Positions 1 through 11,850 of a stretch of DNA of 64,000 bases are shown one piece after another (the stretch's first letter is position 1; the number at the start of each line of letters is the position of its first letter). The stretch is from assembly GCF_954871325.1 (NCBI RefSeq), contig NC_088775.1, positions 30,605,561 to 30,669,560 on the forward strand, given 5' to 3'. Source of the DNA: Gordionus sp. m RMFG-2023 (Eukaryota; Nematomorpha; Gordioida; Chordodea; Parachordodidae). The position numbers were made by a program, and so were the translations under genes. Below the pieces are notes generated by a model. That model was given only the letters and a program-made list of their open reading frames with translations. It had not been told where the DNA came from and did not search any database.

Positions 1-1287
1 GGCCATTGGTATGGTTAGATAAGGTATTGACGAAAATGGGGAGTCCAGCCGCTCCTATATCTTCAGTCTCTTAATACCCTTTTTTATAAGCAAATTTTCG
101 TAGAATCTCATCCCCCATCACACTTCTTTAATTGTTATAATAAATGTACATTTTAATTTTGTTATCAAGCTTAAATTATTAAAATATAATATATAAAGTT
201 GTGTTTTAAAATAATTATAAAGATAAAAGACACTTCCTTTTAATATATAAAAGTGGTGCATCGCTATATATTTGATTTTTTCTTAAATTCCGAGCTTGGC
301 TCGATTTAAGAATAAACTCGGGACCTTAGGCCCAGATCATTAAGTTAGATATTTAAATAATGTTAAATATGATGACTCGAGACTATTGATTATTATTTAA
401 CATAAAAAAAATATTTAATAATCAAAACTAATTTTTTTAGGAAAAAATATTTAACAATTTGTTCATGATTTCTGCATTAAAAAAAATAGAAGACATAGCA
501 ATAATTGAACATTGGAATAATTGTAAATATTTTATAAAAAACTATTTCTTGGGATGATGGTCATGTATTAAGAAAATAATTATTTTATAAAAAACTATTT
601 CTTGGGAGGATGGTCATGTATTAAGAAAATAATTATTTTGCATTTAAATAACGCGCTTGAAAATGTTTTAAAGTTGAAAAAATAACACATTATATGAAAA
701 ACCGCTAACATATACATAGAATTATTCAAAATAGCAATAAAAATGTAAAATTAGTTTATGAAATAAAATGAGATGTTATATCTGTTTATACAATATGTTT
801 TATTTGTATGGCGTTTGATAATGTCTTCCTTGGATTTAAGATTATTGTGAACAGTTCCTATAGAAATATTAGATAAAATTTAATAAATTTTTTTTAGATA
901 TAAATGAATGAATGAAACAAAATAATGTCCACTATAGGGGTTTTACATAAATGCGCAAAAAAATATAAAACATTTTTTAATAATAGTTAATGGAAATTTG
1001 ATTGGGATTTAAAAAATTTTGGCCAAATTAAGGATTTGCCGAAATTATCAAGAGCCCAAATTAGACAGGATTGACTATATTTAAGTAAAAAATATTTTTG
1101 GATAAAATAAGAATTTAAATTTTATTTAGTTTTGATAATTTTAGGAATAAAGAAATCAAATATAGGATGCTATCCTTTAAAATAATTATGATATATTTTC
1201 TTTTTATTGGGATACAAAAATGAGATAATCGATAAACGCATCAAACTAATGTTCCAAACATGCCAATTAGACTTTGGTACTAAAGGA
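1..1287. other. AT-rich left flank, no gene seen
   Basis: No coding region or known element could be supported here. Two small structures are visible: a near-perfect hairpin at about 283-309 (TTAAAT..CCGAGC against GCTCG..ATTTAA) and the 53-bp tandem repeat listed separately. The edge at 1287/1288 is where the giant inverted repeat begins. Confidence 0.6.
529..636 (+). repeat. 53-bp tandem duplication with a dispersed third copy
   Basis: Two adjacent copies of a unit starting ATTTTATAAAAAACTATTTC and containing GGTCATGTATTAAG, offset by 53 bp. A third, diverged copy lies at about 6093-6156 inside the centre of the inverted repeat, so the unit belongs to a dispersed family. No coding potential. 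Confidence 0.75.
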
Positions 1288-1751
1288 GGATCTAGTCCGT
1301 AAGTTGGACTTGAAAAGTTTTTTTAATTTTTTATGAAAAATTTTCAGTATATACAAAATTTATTGAACAGTCATAATTGTAGAACCCTTCTCAAATTTGG
1401 GGGTTTTCCAATTCCTTCTAATGATGGCTATAAGCTGATACCCCCAAGCTTGCATGAAAATAAAATATTTATATCAAAAAATATTAAAAAAATCTTTGAA
1501 CCACTTCCCCAAAAATATTATCAAAAAATCTTAAGAGATTTAATCGCATACGGTAATATCCCACAAAATTCTTTACAAAAAATCTGGATTTTTTTTTTGG
1601 GGGGGGGGGGGGGGGGTTGGATATTTCTGCTGAAAACAATATCACTAGCCACATTGAAAATGAGAGTATCCTTTAAATTTTTCAAAGCTGCAATCAAGGT
1701 ATTACAAAATATGATGATAGCAAACTTTCTATAAATATAAGCATTTTAAAT

Positions 1752-1916
1752 CTAAACAAATTTTATAATATAACCGAGTGGTATGCTTAAAAATCTTTGC
1801 GATTTTAACAGTAAATCACTCTGACATGCTCTAAGCATTGTATATCTTTTAGCACCATCAATATGTGAATTTCTAAGATCCTTAACATATTTCTTAGTTC
1901 TTTTATCAATTGGCAT
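1752..1916 (-). CDS. Small hypothetical ORF in left arm (54 aa)
   Basis: Mirror of the ORF at 9183-9347 in the right arm. It begins MPIDKRTKKYVKDLRNSH and is rich in Lys and Arg. I do not recognise the family. A second stretch in the same direction, beyond an apparent GTTTAG gap, reads as ALKNLKDTLIF and may be a further piece of the same decayed gene. Equally likely is chance or an unknown transposon ORF. Confidence 0.25.
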   Translation of the reverse strand: MPIDKRTKKYVKDLRNSHIDGAKRYTMLRACQSDLLLKSQRFLSIPLGYIIKFV

Positions 1917-2245
1917 AATTGAACAATGATTAGATCTAATGGATGAAATTTTTAATATATCTTACTAACTTTAATAATTTTTAGATGTATTTATTATGTA
2001 AAATTGAAGCAACTTCGCTACTTTCTAAATAGTAGCGAGCTATCGCTATTTTCTAAAAGAAGTAGCCCGCTAAAGCTACCGCTACTGAAAAAAGTAGCCC
2101 GTTATTTTAACAACACTGCACATTAGCCTCGTAAAAGAAAAGGTCCGTGAAGTTGTAGGAACGAATTTCTTAGTTCTTTTATCAATTGGCATAATTGAAC
2201 AATGATTAGATTTAATGGATGAAATTTTCAATATATCTTACTAAC
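1888..2245. repeat. 81-bp direct repeats bracketing a hAT-like terminus
   Basis: Copies at 1888-1969 and 2165-2245 are nearly identical (TTCTTAGTTCTTTTATC to ATATCTTACTAAC) and bracket about 195 bp. The bracketed DNA holds a strongly structured segment with repeated GTAGC/GCTAC words (about 2011-2096), followed by TTTTAACAACACTG, which resembles the TGTTGTTAA-type ends of hAT elements elsewhere in this window. The inverted-repeat partner is at about 8854-9211. A related GTAGC-rich segment lies at about 38655-38755. Confidence 0.6.
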
Positions 2246-2948
2246 AAATCTATTGTTTCTGATTTGGAAACATTATTTATACCTAATTGAAAAACATCGT
2301 TAAATTGAATCTATTTTTAAATTTTTTTATGGTTTCAATGAGAATATTTATATTATTATACGACAACATATTGGGATAAATTTGGATTATAATCCCTTTT
2401 ATGTTTTCTTCCCTTTTTTGAATAAGCATTTTGGACAGGTTCCGAATCTAGATATTATTTCAAAGCTTTTCTTTATATCGTTAAAATTTTGCCCACAATG
2501 TCTTTTTCTATTATGGTTTGTTTATTTATCATCTCATATAATGCCGTGGGAAATTATTAACTAAGAATTTATACTTATTTTTGGTTAATATTTTTTGACA
2601 TATTTTGAAATTGGAAAAAATGAAATAAAATTTTTTCAAAATAAAGTATCCACATTTTCAAGAATCTGTTGCTACTCTCCTCTACATCCCTTTTCCCTAT
2701 TTTGAAAGATAAATGAGTAAAAGTTAATAACTTTTTAAATATAGATTATAATTCAAAATTTTTAGAAAAGAGTATTTGAAAACCCAATATTACTTTTATA
2801 ACATAGCCAAAGGCCTACAATTACAATACCTGGACCTAAAGAGTTGGCATTTTAATTCGGCAATGTTAATAATCATTATGTTATAAAAGGATCGTGTTGG
2901 CATCTTCCGTTGCTACTAAGTTTAATGTATCACAAGATCATCGTCTTT

Positions 2949-3118
2949 GCCTGTGAATATCCAGAAAAATATTACGCAAGCCTGAAGATTTTGTTCATAT
3001 ATGGTACGTAAGGTTTGAGCCTCCATTAGCGAAATCTCGAGGCTTAGGCAATATTTTTCTGGTTAAAATATAGCCGTTTTAAAAAATTGGCTCAAATGTA
3101 GCGATTTTGCATCACTAC
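2949..3118. mobile_element. Diverged foldback MITE (left-arm copy)
   Basis: Contains CCAGAAAAATATTACGCAAG and, in inverted form, CTCGAGGCTTAGGCAATATTTTTCTGG, the same core as the well-kept MITE at 56163-56382, and ends in GCATCACTA. The flanking half of the element is eroded. The mirror copy is at about 7981-8150. This is a non-autonomous hAT-like element. Confidence 0.65.
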
Positions 3119-4109
3119 CTGGGAAGTTAATCAAAGTCATTTAAAATTAATTAGTTAATCCAGAAGAAGCAGCCGTTGTGCAAAAAACACTGGACTCTAA
3201 TAATCTTCACTTAAACCATCTTTCATTTGAATGGCATATTTAGATATTCCCGAAATTAAGGCATGTACGAATATTATGATGGTAGAGTATTTATTAGCTC
3301 AATAAAATCTTCATTTTTGCTGATACCTTTAAAATTCGTATTTCCGTCAAAGTTTATTTTAATTAATTTGATGTGGCTGAATTATTTTTCTCATCATCTA
3401 GTTTCCTTTATTTTTAAAAATTTCCAATGACTTCATCGTACTACTGGGGTTATGATAATATATCGTTACAGATGCAGCGCTGCACTTAATAATCCCTATG
3501 CACTCTATTGCGCATATAAATTAGTGATCATGCCAACTAAGAGATATCCCTCTTCGGATTCAAAGCCAGTCGAAATAATAACAACCTGACGATTGGATGA
3601 AATCTCAATCAATTCCACATATCTCCTATGGCCGAAATATTTTAACAGCATTAATTAATTAGTACAAAACGCCCCCACGCTTATAATAAATATATATCGT
3701 GATTATAACAAATTATACTGTTGTTGCTTTTTCTGATTTATATATTACTATTCGTACATAATATTATTCACCATTCCTTCACTATTATATTACATAAAAA
3801 ATCTTCGACAGATTAAAATATAACGACAAGTACAAAAGCCATAAAGGCCGATATACTTGGCTAAATTAAATAATACATAATTTTTCTAGATAGCTACTTG
3901 TAATTCAAGTTTACTTACATTCTTCTAATATTTTTTTAAAATATTTAAGATCTATCAATAAAAAAGGAATATACTTTTATAAATATAATAGGCTTTCGAG
4001 CTTTATCATTGGCCTTTAAAATCGATAAAATTTAATAATATCCATAATTTGTCGGGTCGAAATTTGACCTTGAAATATTTATTGTTAATACCTCACTTTC
4101 CTTTAATTT

Positions 4110-5666
4110 TTTTGACATTCCGTTTGAAGGATTCGGAGGATCAATTAAAACACAAAATATTGGCTTTAACTAAAAAATGATTGCTCAAATTTTAAATTTT
4201 GGCAAAATGCGAAAACCTTTCAATTTTGCCCATAACTCACGAACGGTTTATTCCCTTTGTATGCAGTTTAAAGATTCTGTAGGATCAATTAACGCTCTAC
4301 ACTTTGGCATGAATTTCGGTAATTGATCCTCACTTTAAAAAAAAATTCCGCCAACTTCACATTTTTAAAACCGTTGTAACTCGGTCACGGTTGGTGGTAC
4401 GGATACGCGGTTTGCAGATTATTAATGTACATATTGTATACTACATAATTGCCAAGTTTCAGATTATGATCTTATTTATTTTAGGTTTTGGCAAAGTGCC
4501 AACACTTTTTTATTTTGCCCATAACTCACGAGCGGTTTATTCCGTTGGTATGCGGTTTAAAGATTCTGGAGGATCAATTAACGCTCTACACTTGGGCATA
4601 AATTTCAGTAATTGATCCTCACTTTTTAAAAAAATTCCTACAACTTCACGCTATAATAACAGGTCATAACTCTGTTGCGGTTAGTGATATCGATATCCGG
4701 TTTGGAAATTATTAACGCACAAATTAAAGCCTAAATAATTGCCAAGTTTCAGATCGTGATCTTTTATATTTTCGGTTTTGGCAAAGTGCCAACACTTTCT
4801 AATTTTGCTCATAACTCAGTAACGATTCATTCCGCTGATTTCCGGATAGAAGATCAATTAGGATCAATTAACGGGCTATACAATGATATATGTTTCGGTA
4901 ATTGATCCCCAAATCGTTCCTACAGCTTAAATATTTCCGCCAACTTAACGTTTTTAAAACGGTTATAACTCGGTATTGGTTAGTGATATCGATATCCGAT
5001 TTGGTGATTGTTAATGTACGTATTGAATACTACATAATTGCCAAGTTTCAAAACATGATCCTTTTTATTTTCGGTTTTGGCAAAGTGCCAATACTTTTTT
5101 GTTTTGCTTATAACTCACGAACGGTTCATTCCGTTGATATGGGGTTTAAAGATTCTGGAGGATCAATTAACGCACCACACTTTGGCATAATTTTAGGTAA
5201 TTGATCCTCACTTTTTAAAAAAATTCCTACAACTTCACGCTATAAAAACAGGCCATAACTCAGTTGCGGTTAGTGATTTCGATATCCGGTTTGGAAATTA
5301 TTAACGCACATATTAAAGCCTAAATAATTGCCAAGTTTCAGATCGTGATCTTTTATATTTTCGGTTTTGGCAAAGTGCCAACACTTTCTTATTTTGCTCA
5401 TAACTCAGTAACGGTTCATTCCGCTGCTTTCCGGATATCAATTAGGATCAATTTACGGGCTATATAATGGTATAAATTTCGGTAATTGATCCTCAAATCA
5501 TTCCTACAGCTGCAAATCTTCGCACTCTCATTATTTTGCTTATAACTCAATAACCTTTGATTCCGCTGATGTCTGGTTTGAAGATCAATTAGGATCAATT
5601 AAGACTCTAAATAATGGCATAGGTTTTGGTAATTGGTCCTTACATCGTTCCTACAACTTCACGGAC
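4110..5666 (+). repeat. Satellite-like array, dimeric ~291-bp units
   Basis: The phrase ATAATTGCCAAGTTTCA recurs at about 4446, 4737, 5036 and 5327, giving steps of 291, 299 and 291 bp. Each unit is two diverged halves sharing ATAACTC.....CGGTT and GATATCCGGTTTGG or TGCGGTTTAAAG, followed by AATTGATCCTCAC. Alternate 291-bp units resemble each other more than neighbours do, so there is a higher-order period near 590 bp. About five units are present, with a decayed first unit near 4110 and a last one ending CTACAACTTCACGGACCT. Short ORFs in it are incidental. Confidence 0.85.
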
Positions 5667-5789
5667 CTGTGAAGAAAGCATATATAATTTAACTCACATT
5701 CCAATGCTTAACGGATTTCATTTGACACACATCTGTCTTGTTTTTTAAAAGAATGTTAAGTAATATCAGATTTTTAAAGTTGTTAAAAT

Positions 5790-7375
5790 CAGGGATGTGA
5801 ACCCTTTGACATAGAAAAAGGGTCCGAGTTCAAGGTTTGGTGATCATGAAAAATATTGACTTAAAATTACACAATGTAAAAAATTTATTTATATTTTCGA
5901 TGTAATGGCACATCCCTTAATATCATTTATAATAAAATATTATTACTAGTGTTTTTATAGTAACTAGTTACATTTTTGCAAAAATATAACTAAATTATTA
6001 ATTTTAAATTAAAATTTTGATTAAATGTCTAATTCTGTATGTGCGTTTTTTTTTAAATATTTAACATTGAAAATATTTGGAAATGACTTAATATTTTATA
6101 AAAAACTATTTATTAGGAGAAGGGTCATGTATTAAAAAAGTAATTATTTTGCATTTCAGATACAGAATATAAAATGAATTTTCACTCCCTTGTTATTTGA
6201 TGAGGATGACATTCAAATGATGAAATACTATTACCAAAACAACAGACTTAAATGTAAAATTACCTTAACCAAGTTTCGAAAAATATTTTGGATTTCACAA
6301 AGAGAAGGTTGATAATACAGACAATATTTGTGTTAAATGTAGTGTTTGCAGTAATAGTATACGGCCAGATGGGTTGACCTTAATACCTTAGAGTAATGGA
6401 CCTCCATTAGTATGGGGTTATCCTTGCATAGACTGATTTGTTCCCTCGTTTAGTAACAACTCATTCGTGCGAGCGGAAAACTCTAAAATTAATAAATACA
6501 TTTCACTAACCAATTGCAATCTCATACCAATCGTATCAGACACAACCGGTTTTTTTGGAAATCATGCCCTAACCTTCTTCAAATCCCTTGGTAAAAAAAT
6601 TCGCGCCATCACTGGTGACCCACAGGAAGGCTTCTATCTCAGACAGCACATATCTATTGATATATGCAGATCTAACTACAATGCCATCCACGGCTCCCTT
6701 TTTTGACCCCTCATCCCACCCAACATACAATTTATTATACTGATTTTTTTTTTATTATACAGTTTTTATATAGATTTTATTTTACAAATAATTTACATGA
6801 TATTTTTAATATATGTTTTTAAATTACGTATATATGTTTTACTTTTAAGGTTCAATTTGACTAATAAAAATTTATACATATATACTAAATTGATTTAATA
6901 TAATTTATTTTCTTGTTGAAGTAATATTCAAATGTTTTTTTTATTAATTTTTACCGAAAAATATATATACTGATTTATGATAAACATCATTATTTTATTA
7001 ATAAATAATTATCTTCAATTATAAAAAAAAAAAATTAGAATATTTATTTATAAATCAGTTTTATTTTATAATCAAATGTCTATCACATTCAAAAACTAAT
7101 TAAATATGCTAATCAAATTGATTTAAATTATATTCAATAAATTTGTATTAGTATGATCTTTTTGTATAAATAATATAATAAAAATGATTTGATGATATTA
7201 TTAAAATTTGGTAATTTAACACATTTAATTTTTAATAAATTTCATGCAGAATAAAACTTATAACAAAATAAAACATTTTTTAGACTGGATCGACCCCGGT
7301 CTGGTCTCACTTAACTTAACGGTTCATCGGTTCGGTCTCATTTTAGAAAAAAGGACCTCACCGTTACAAACCCTA
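5790..7375. mobile_element. Non-autonomous hAT-like element (tentative)
   Basis: The left end CAGGGATGTGAACCC and the right end, read inverted, CTAGGGTTTGTAACGG are similar hAT-type termini. The flanking 8-mers GTTAAAAT (5782-5789) and GTTAAATA (7376-7383) agree at six of eight positions, as expected for an old target duplication. No transposase is visible between them, only a retroelement scrap and AT-rich DNA. Confidence 0.45.
6467..6706 (+). pseudogene. Retroelement polymerase C-terminal scrap
   Basis: The reading around KYISLTNCNL, TTGFFGNHALTFFKSLGKK and QHISIDI matches the tail found downstream of reverse transcriptase in a family of animal retroelement polyproteins (pattern: ERxxxKY..L followed by PxxxxTxGxxGxxAxxFxxxLG). 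The reverse transcriptase itself is absent, so this is an isolated, old and broken fragment. Which retroelement class it came from cannot be decided from this tail. Confidence 0.5.
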
Positions 7376-7980
7376 GTTAAATATCTCCTATCCCCTCTAA
7401 AAAAGGTATATTTCAGCATCTAATTTATCCAGTCAATTTACTAAAACACATCTCTAAGTTTATTTTCACATAACTTAATAAATTATTATTATTATATTAA
7501 ATATAACTTTTAAAATTAATAAAATTATTGTAGTAATTTTTAGTTAGATGAGCATGTAACGATATTTTTATTTTGATTAATATTATTAATTAAATTAAAT
7601 TAACTTTTTATGAATGATTAATATAAATTAAAAATGCTTATATAAAAAAAATATTTTTTTAGAGAACACATCATTCAATTTTTAAAAATAAAGGAAACTA
7701 GATGATGAGAAAAATAATTCAGCCACATCAAATTAATTAAAATAAACTTTGACGGAAATACGAATTTTAAAGGTATCAGCAAAAATGAAGATTTTATTGA
7801 GCTAATAAATACTCTACCATCATAATATTCGTACAAGCCTTAATTTCGGGAATATCTAAATATGCCATTCAAATGAAAGATGGTTTAAGTGAAGATTATT
7901 AGAGTCCAGTGTTTTTTGCACAACGGCTGCTTCTTCTGGATTAACTAATTAATTTTAAATGACTTTGATTAACTTCCCAG

Positions 7981-8150
7981 GTAGTGATGCAAAATCGCTA
8001 CATTTGAGCCAATTTTTTAAAACGGCTATATTTTAACCAGAAAAATATTGCCTAAGCCTCGAGATTTCGCTAATGGAGGCTCAAACCTTACGTACCATAT
8101 ATGAACAAAATCTTCAGGCTTGCGTAATATTTTTCTGGATATTCACAGGC
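7981..8150. mobile_element. Diverged foldback MITE (right-arm copy)
   Basis: Mirror of the left-arm copy. It starts TAGTGATGCAAAATCGC and carries TTGAGCCAATTTTTTAAAACGG, the same layout as the MITE end at 56163-56382. Confidence 0.65.
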
Positions 8151-9182
8151 AAAGACGATGATCTTGTGATACATTAAACTTAGTAGCAACGGAAGATGCC
8201 AACACGATCCTTTTATAACATAATGATTATTAACATTGCCGAATTAAAATGCCAACTCTTTAGGTCCAGGTATTGTAATTGTAGGCCTTTGGCTATGTTA
8301 TAAAAGTAATATTGGGTTTTCAAATACTCTTTTCTAAAAATTTTGAATTATAATCTATATTTAAAAAGTTATTAACTTTTACTCATTTATCTTTCAAAAT
8401 AGGGAAAAGGGATGTAGAGGAGAGTAGCAACAGATTCTTGAAAATGTGGATACTTTATTTTGAAAAAATTTTATTTCATTTTTTCCAATTTCAAAATATG
8501 TCAAAAAATATTAACCAAAAATAAGTATAAATTCTTAGTTAATAATTTCCCACGGCATTATATGAGATGATAAATAAACAAACCATAATAGAAAAAGACA
8601 TTGTGGGCAAAATTTTAACGATATAAAGAAAAGCTTTGAAATAATATCTAGATTCGGAACCTGTCCAAAATGCTTATTCAAAAAAGGGAAGAAAACATAA
8701 AAGGGATTATAATCCAAATTTATCCCAATATGTTGTCGTATAATAATATAAATATTCTCATTGAAACCATAAAAAAATTTAAAAATAGATTCAATTTAAC
8801 GATGTTTTTCAATTAGGTATAAATAATGTTTCCAAATCAGAAACAATAGATTTGTTAGTAAGATATATTGAAAATTTCATCCATTAAATCTAATCATTGT
8901 TCAATTATGCCAATTGATAAAAGAACTAAGAAATTCGTTCCTACAACTTCACGGACCTTTTCTTTTACGAGGCTAATGTGCAGTGTTGTTAAAATAACGG
9001 GCTACTTTTTTCAGTAGCGGTAGCTTTAGCGGGCTACTTCTTTTAGAAAATAGCGATAGCTCGCTACTATTTAGAAAGTAGCGAAGTTGCTTCAATTTTA
9101 CATAATAAATACATCTAAAAATTATTAAAGTTAGTAAGATATATTAAAAATTTCATCCATTAGATCTAATCATTGTTCAATT

Positions 9183-9347
9183 ATGCCAATTGATAAAAGA
9201 ACTAAGAAATATGTTAAGGATCTTAGAAATTCACATATTGATGGTGCTAAAAGATATACAATGCTTAGAGCATGTCAGAGTGATTTACTGTTAAAATCGC
9301 AAAGATTTTTAAGCATACCACTCGGTTATATTATAAAATTTGTTTAG
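9183..9347 (+). CDS. Small hypothetical ORF in right arm (54 aa)
   Basis: A basic 54-residue reading starting at ATG 9183, identical to its mirror in the left arm. The motif order MPIDKRTKKY, then LRACQSDLLLKSQRF, looks protein-like, but I cannot assign a family. The first part (ATGCCAATTGATAAAAG) is repeated at about 8907 as part of the 81-bp direct repeat. The downstream stretch at about 9410-9480 may be a second piece. It may be an exon of an unknown transposon gene or chance. Confidence 0.25.
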   Translation: MPIDKRTKKYVKDLRNSHIDGAKRYTMLRACQSDLLLKSQRFLSIPLGYIIKFV

Positions 9348-9811
9348 ATTTAAAATGCTTATATTTATAGAAAGTTTGCTATCATCATATTTTGTAATAC
9401 CTTGATTGCAGCTTTGAAAAATTTAAAGGATACTCTCATTTTCAATGTGGCTAGTGATATTGTTTTCAGCAGAAATATCCAACCCCCCCCCCCCCCCCCC
9501 AAAAAAAAAATCCAGATTTTTTGTAAAGAATTTTGTGGGATATTACCGTATGCGATTAAATCTCTTAAGATTTTTTGATAATATTTTTGGGGAAGTGGTT
9601 CAAAGATTTTTTTAATATTTTTTGATATAAATATTTTATTTTCATGCAAGCTTGGGGGTATCAGCTTATAGCCATCATTAGAAGGAATTGGAAAACCCCC
9701 AAATTTGAGAAGGGTTCTACAATTATGACTGTTCAATAAATTTTGTATATACTGAAAATTTTTCATAAAAAATTAAAAAAACTTTTCAAGTCCAACTTAC
9801 GGACTAGATCC

Positions 9812-11850
9812 CATCACGTAACAAATTATCTAATTCTCTCTCCATTTCCGCTCTCCATTCGAAAGGCACTCTGCGTACTGCACAATATTGCGGAACATAA
9901 CTCTCTTTTAAACGTAACCTCATAATCTAATAAACGACTTTTTTATCAAAAATTTCCCCATATTTATTCTTCAAGCCCTCCACTGCTTTTTGCAAAACTA
10001 TCAAATTCTGGTTTACTTCAATTTCATCCACTACTACGTTGTCCTCAAATTTTTTCCTTACTAATTTCGCTGGTATAATTTCTGACCTTTGCCATTTATC
10101 TCTTTCAAATTTAATTACTTTCAACTGAGAATTATCTAAACATTTTCTTGTATCATTATTTTCTCCTCCAAATATCTTCTCAACTTCCAAATAATTGTTC
10201 ACTCCATTATTAGCTATTTCTTTAATATACTTCTTTTCCACTTCCATATTTCCACCAACCAAATTGTCTTCCATGCTATTATCATTTTTCCCATCATTTC
10301 CTTATTCTCTTTTGGCATTATATTTCCATTTCCACTTTCTATCTTAATCCCCTCAAAAATATTCCACAAATTATTAAGCACCCAATTTTCATTATCCAAT
10401 TCCACCCCATTTCCACTTCCTTCTCTAAAACCCATAAATTACATCGTATTTCCTACCACCGCTAGTAAATTGCTTTCCCTATACCATCATTTTATTCTTT
10501 ATTATACCAATATTTGGCTACAATTTATTTACCAACTCATTACCGAGATCGTCGCTCCCGTAATAACATCATTATTTCTTTATTTCCTACGGTCACCTTT
10601 ACCCTCGGACATATCAAAATTATCATTCTCTACCATCAATTTTGGACTCATATCACTTACAAACTCGATTTCCTTTAAATTATTTTTTTTCTCACTTTCT
10701 TCGAAATTGTTTACCAACTCTGATTTTTTATCCCATTCCAGATTTATTTTGTTATTTTCCTTAATTATATCAGGCATTATATCCCTCTTCAGATTTATTT
10801 CCTTTATACCGTTTTTACAAACTTTGTGCATTAAATCCCAATTTTTTCCCCTTTCCGCGTCACTCTTATTTATAATATTATTTATTTGCCCCTGACACTC
10901 TCCCGACGCGAAATTCCTTAATATATTTCCTTTTCTATCATACAGTCATGCCACTGAACAATCCTTTTGTCCAATTTCTCGACATTTGAAGCATGTGACA
11001 CTTCCAACATTATTTCTTTCATACAAATATTTTCTCGGTACTTCCTTTTCATTTTTATTATGTACATCCGATGCTAAATATTCAACTGCTGGAAATGCTC
11101 TGTTACCCAATAAACATTCATCCCGTGCATGCCCCAATTTTTCGTATTTTTCACAAACAATTCTTTTATGCGTATTTCCAATAATTTATATGCTGGAACA
11201 TAACAACTTTCTAAACTGCGCCCTTTATTTCCACATCTTTTATAAGACACTGGTAACGCCCTTTTAACCATTTTTCATTACAATCCTTGCTTATGTGGCC
11301 AAATTTTTTACATGTATAACACACTTTTTGACGACGCTCCTTGCTTTATTTTCTCCTTACAATTTCTAATTATGTGGCATATTTCTCACATGTAAAACAT
11401 GTTCCATTTAATCCCATTCCACTTAACCAACCCCTTTTATTTTCCTCCTTTTCTCCTTGATTTCTATAATTATTTATGTTATATCTTTGATTTTCTTCGT
11501 GATATTTTTTAATTTCCCATTCCATTTCCTCAACTTTTTTAAGCATTTCCTTTTCCTCTTTTTCTTTTTCTAAAATTTCTCTTTCAATTTCCTTTTTCTT
11601 TATATTTTCAATTTCTATTTCTTCTATTACCATACACTTTATCATATTTATTATTTCATTTTCATTATTTCCATATCCCATCTTTTTATTTTCCGTATCA
11701 ATTTCATTTTTTTCTTTTTCAGAATCTCTAATGATCTCTGGTTTATTAACATTAATTCCAAATTTTCTATTTTCAGAATCTTTAATGATATCTGTTTTTA
11801 ATATTCCATTTTTTTCATCATATATATTTCATTACACAACTTTTCTATTT
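9812..11850 (-). mobile_element. Ty3/gypsy-like gag-pol remnant (fossil)
   Basis: Read on the minus strand from high to low coordinates: a Lys/Glu-rich coiled stretch (about 11850-11430), a cluster of CCHC zinc-knuckle-like motifs (about 11410-10930, including CFTC, CYTC and CFKC knuckles), a linker, and the start of a Ty3/gypsy-type reverse transcriptase region (about 9815-9925; words CAVRRVPFEWR and ERELDNLLRDG). The remnant stops at the edge of the inverted repeat. It has many breaks, no LTRs were recognised for it, and it looks old. Classification rests on the knuckles followed by the RT entry motif. Confidence 0.6.

Larger units (their letters stand above)
1288..3422 (+). repeat. Giant inverted repeat, left arm (2135 bp)
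   Basis: Every landmark compared pairs with the right arm at a coordinate sum of 11099 (for example 1333 with 9766, 1734 with 9365, 2382 with 8717, 2564 with 8535), so there is no net indel. Translations at those places are identical, and even the run of ten T and eighteen G near 1590-1616 matches ten A and eighteen C on the other side. Pairing stops at 1288 (GGATCTAG shared, next base differs) and at 3422. A 133-aa reading at 1333-1734 runs through the homopolymer and is probably not a gene. Such identity over 2.1 kb means a recent event, active gene conversion, or an assembly fold-back. Confidence 0.93.
3423..7676. other. Centre of the giant inverted repeat (4254 bp)
   Basis: Single-copy centre between the two arms. 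3423-4110: nothing recognised. About 4110-5666: satellite array. 5790-7375: hAT-like non-autonomous element with a retroelement scrap. 7376-7676: AT-rich, nothing recognised. Confidence 0.7.
7677..9811 (-). repeat. Giant inverted repeat, right arm (2135 bp)
   Basis: Reverse complement of 1288-3422 (see left arm). Its outer edge touches the Ty3/gypsy remnant: the last bases of the remnant's readable coding sequence coincide with the first bases of the arm, which suggests that this side is the original junction and the left arm the transplanted copy. That is an inference from continuity only. Confidence 0.93.

Noticed and set aside
1333-1734. 133-aa reading with a Gly-rich centre, present in both palindrome arms
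   Set aside because: It runs through T10-G18 homopolymers and AT-rich DNA, has no recognisable domain, and its two copies are identical only because the arms are identical.
4110-5666. CRISPR-like or coding interpretation of the repeated blocks
   Set aside because: Units are about 291 bp, contiguous and diverged, without constant short repeats and unique spacers, in a eukaryotic setting. The short ORFs (4391, 4902) are just the repeat translated.
10470-11267. Plus-strand 141-aa and 93-aa hydrophobic readings
   Set aside because: They are antisense shadows of the minus-strand gag-pol remnant; the hydrophobicity is the reverse complement of Lys/Glu-rich coding.
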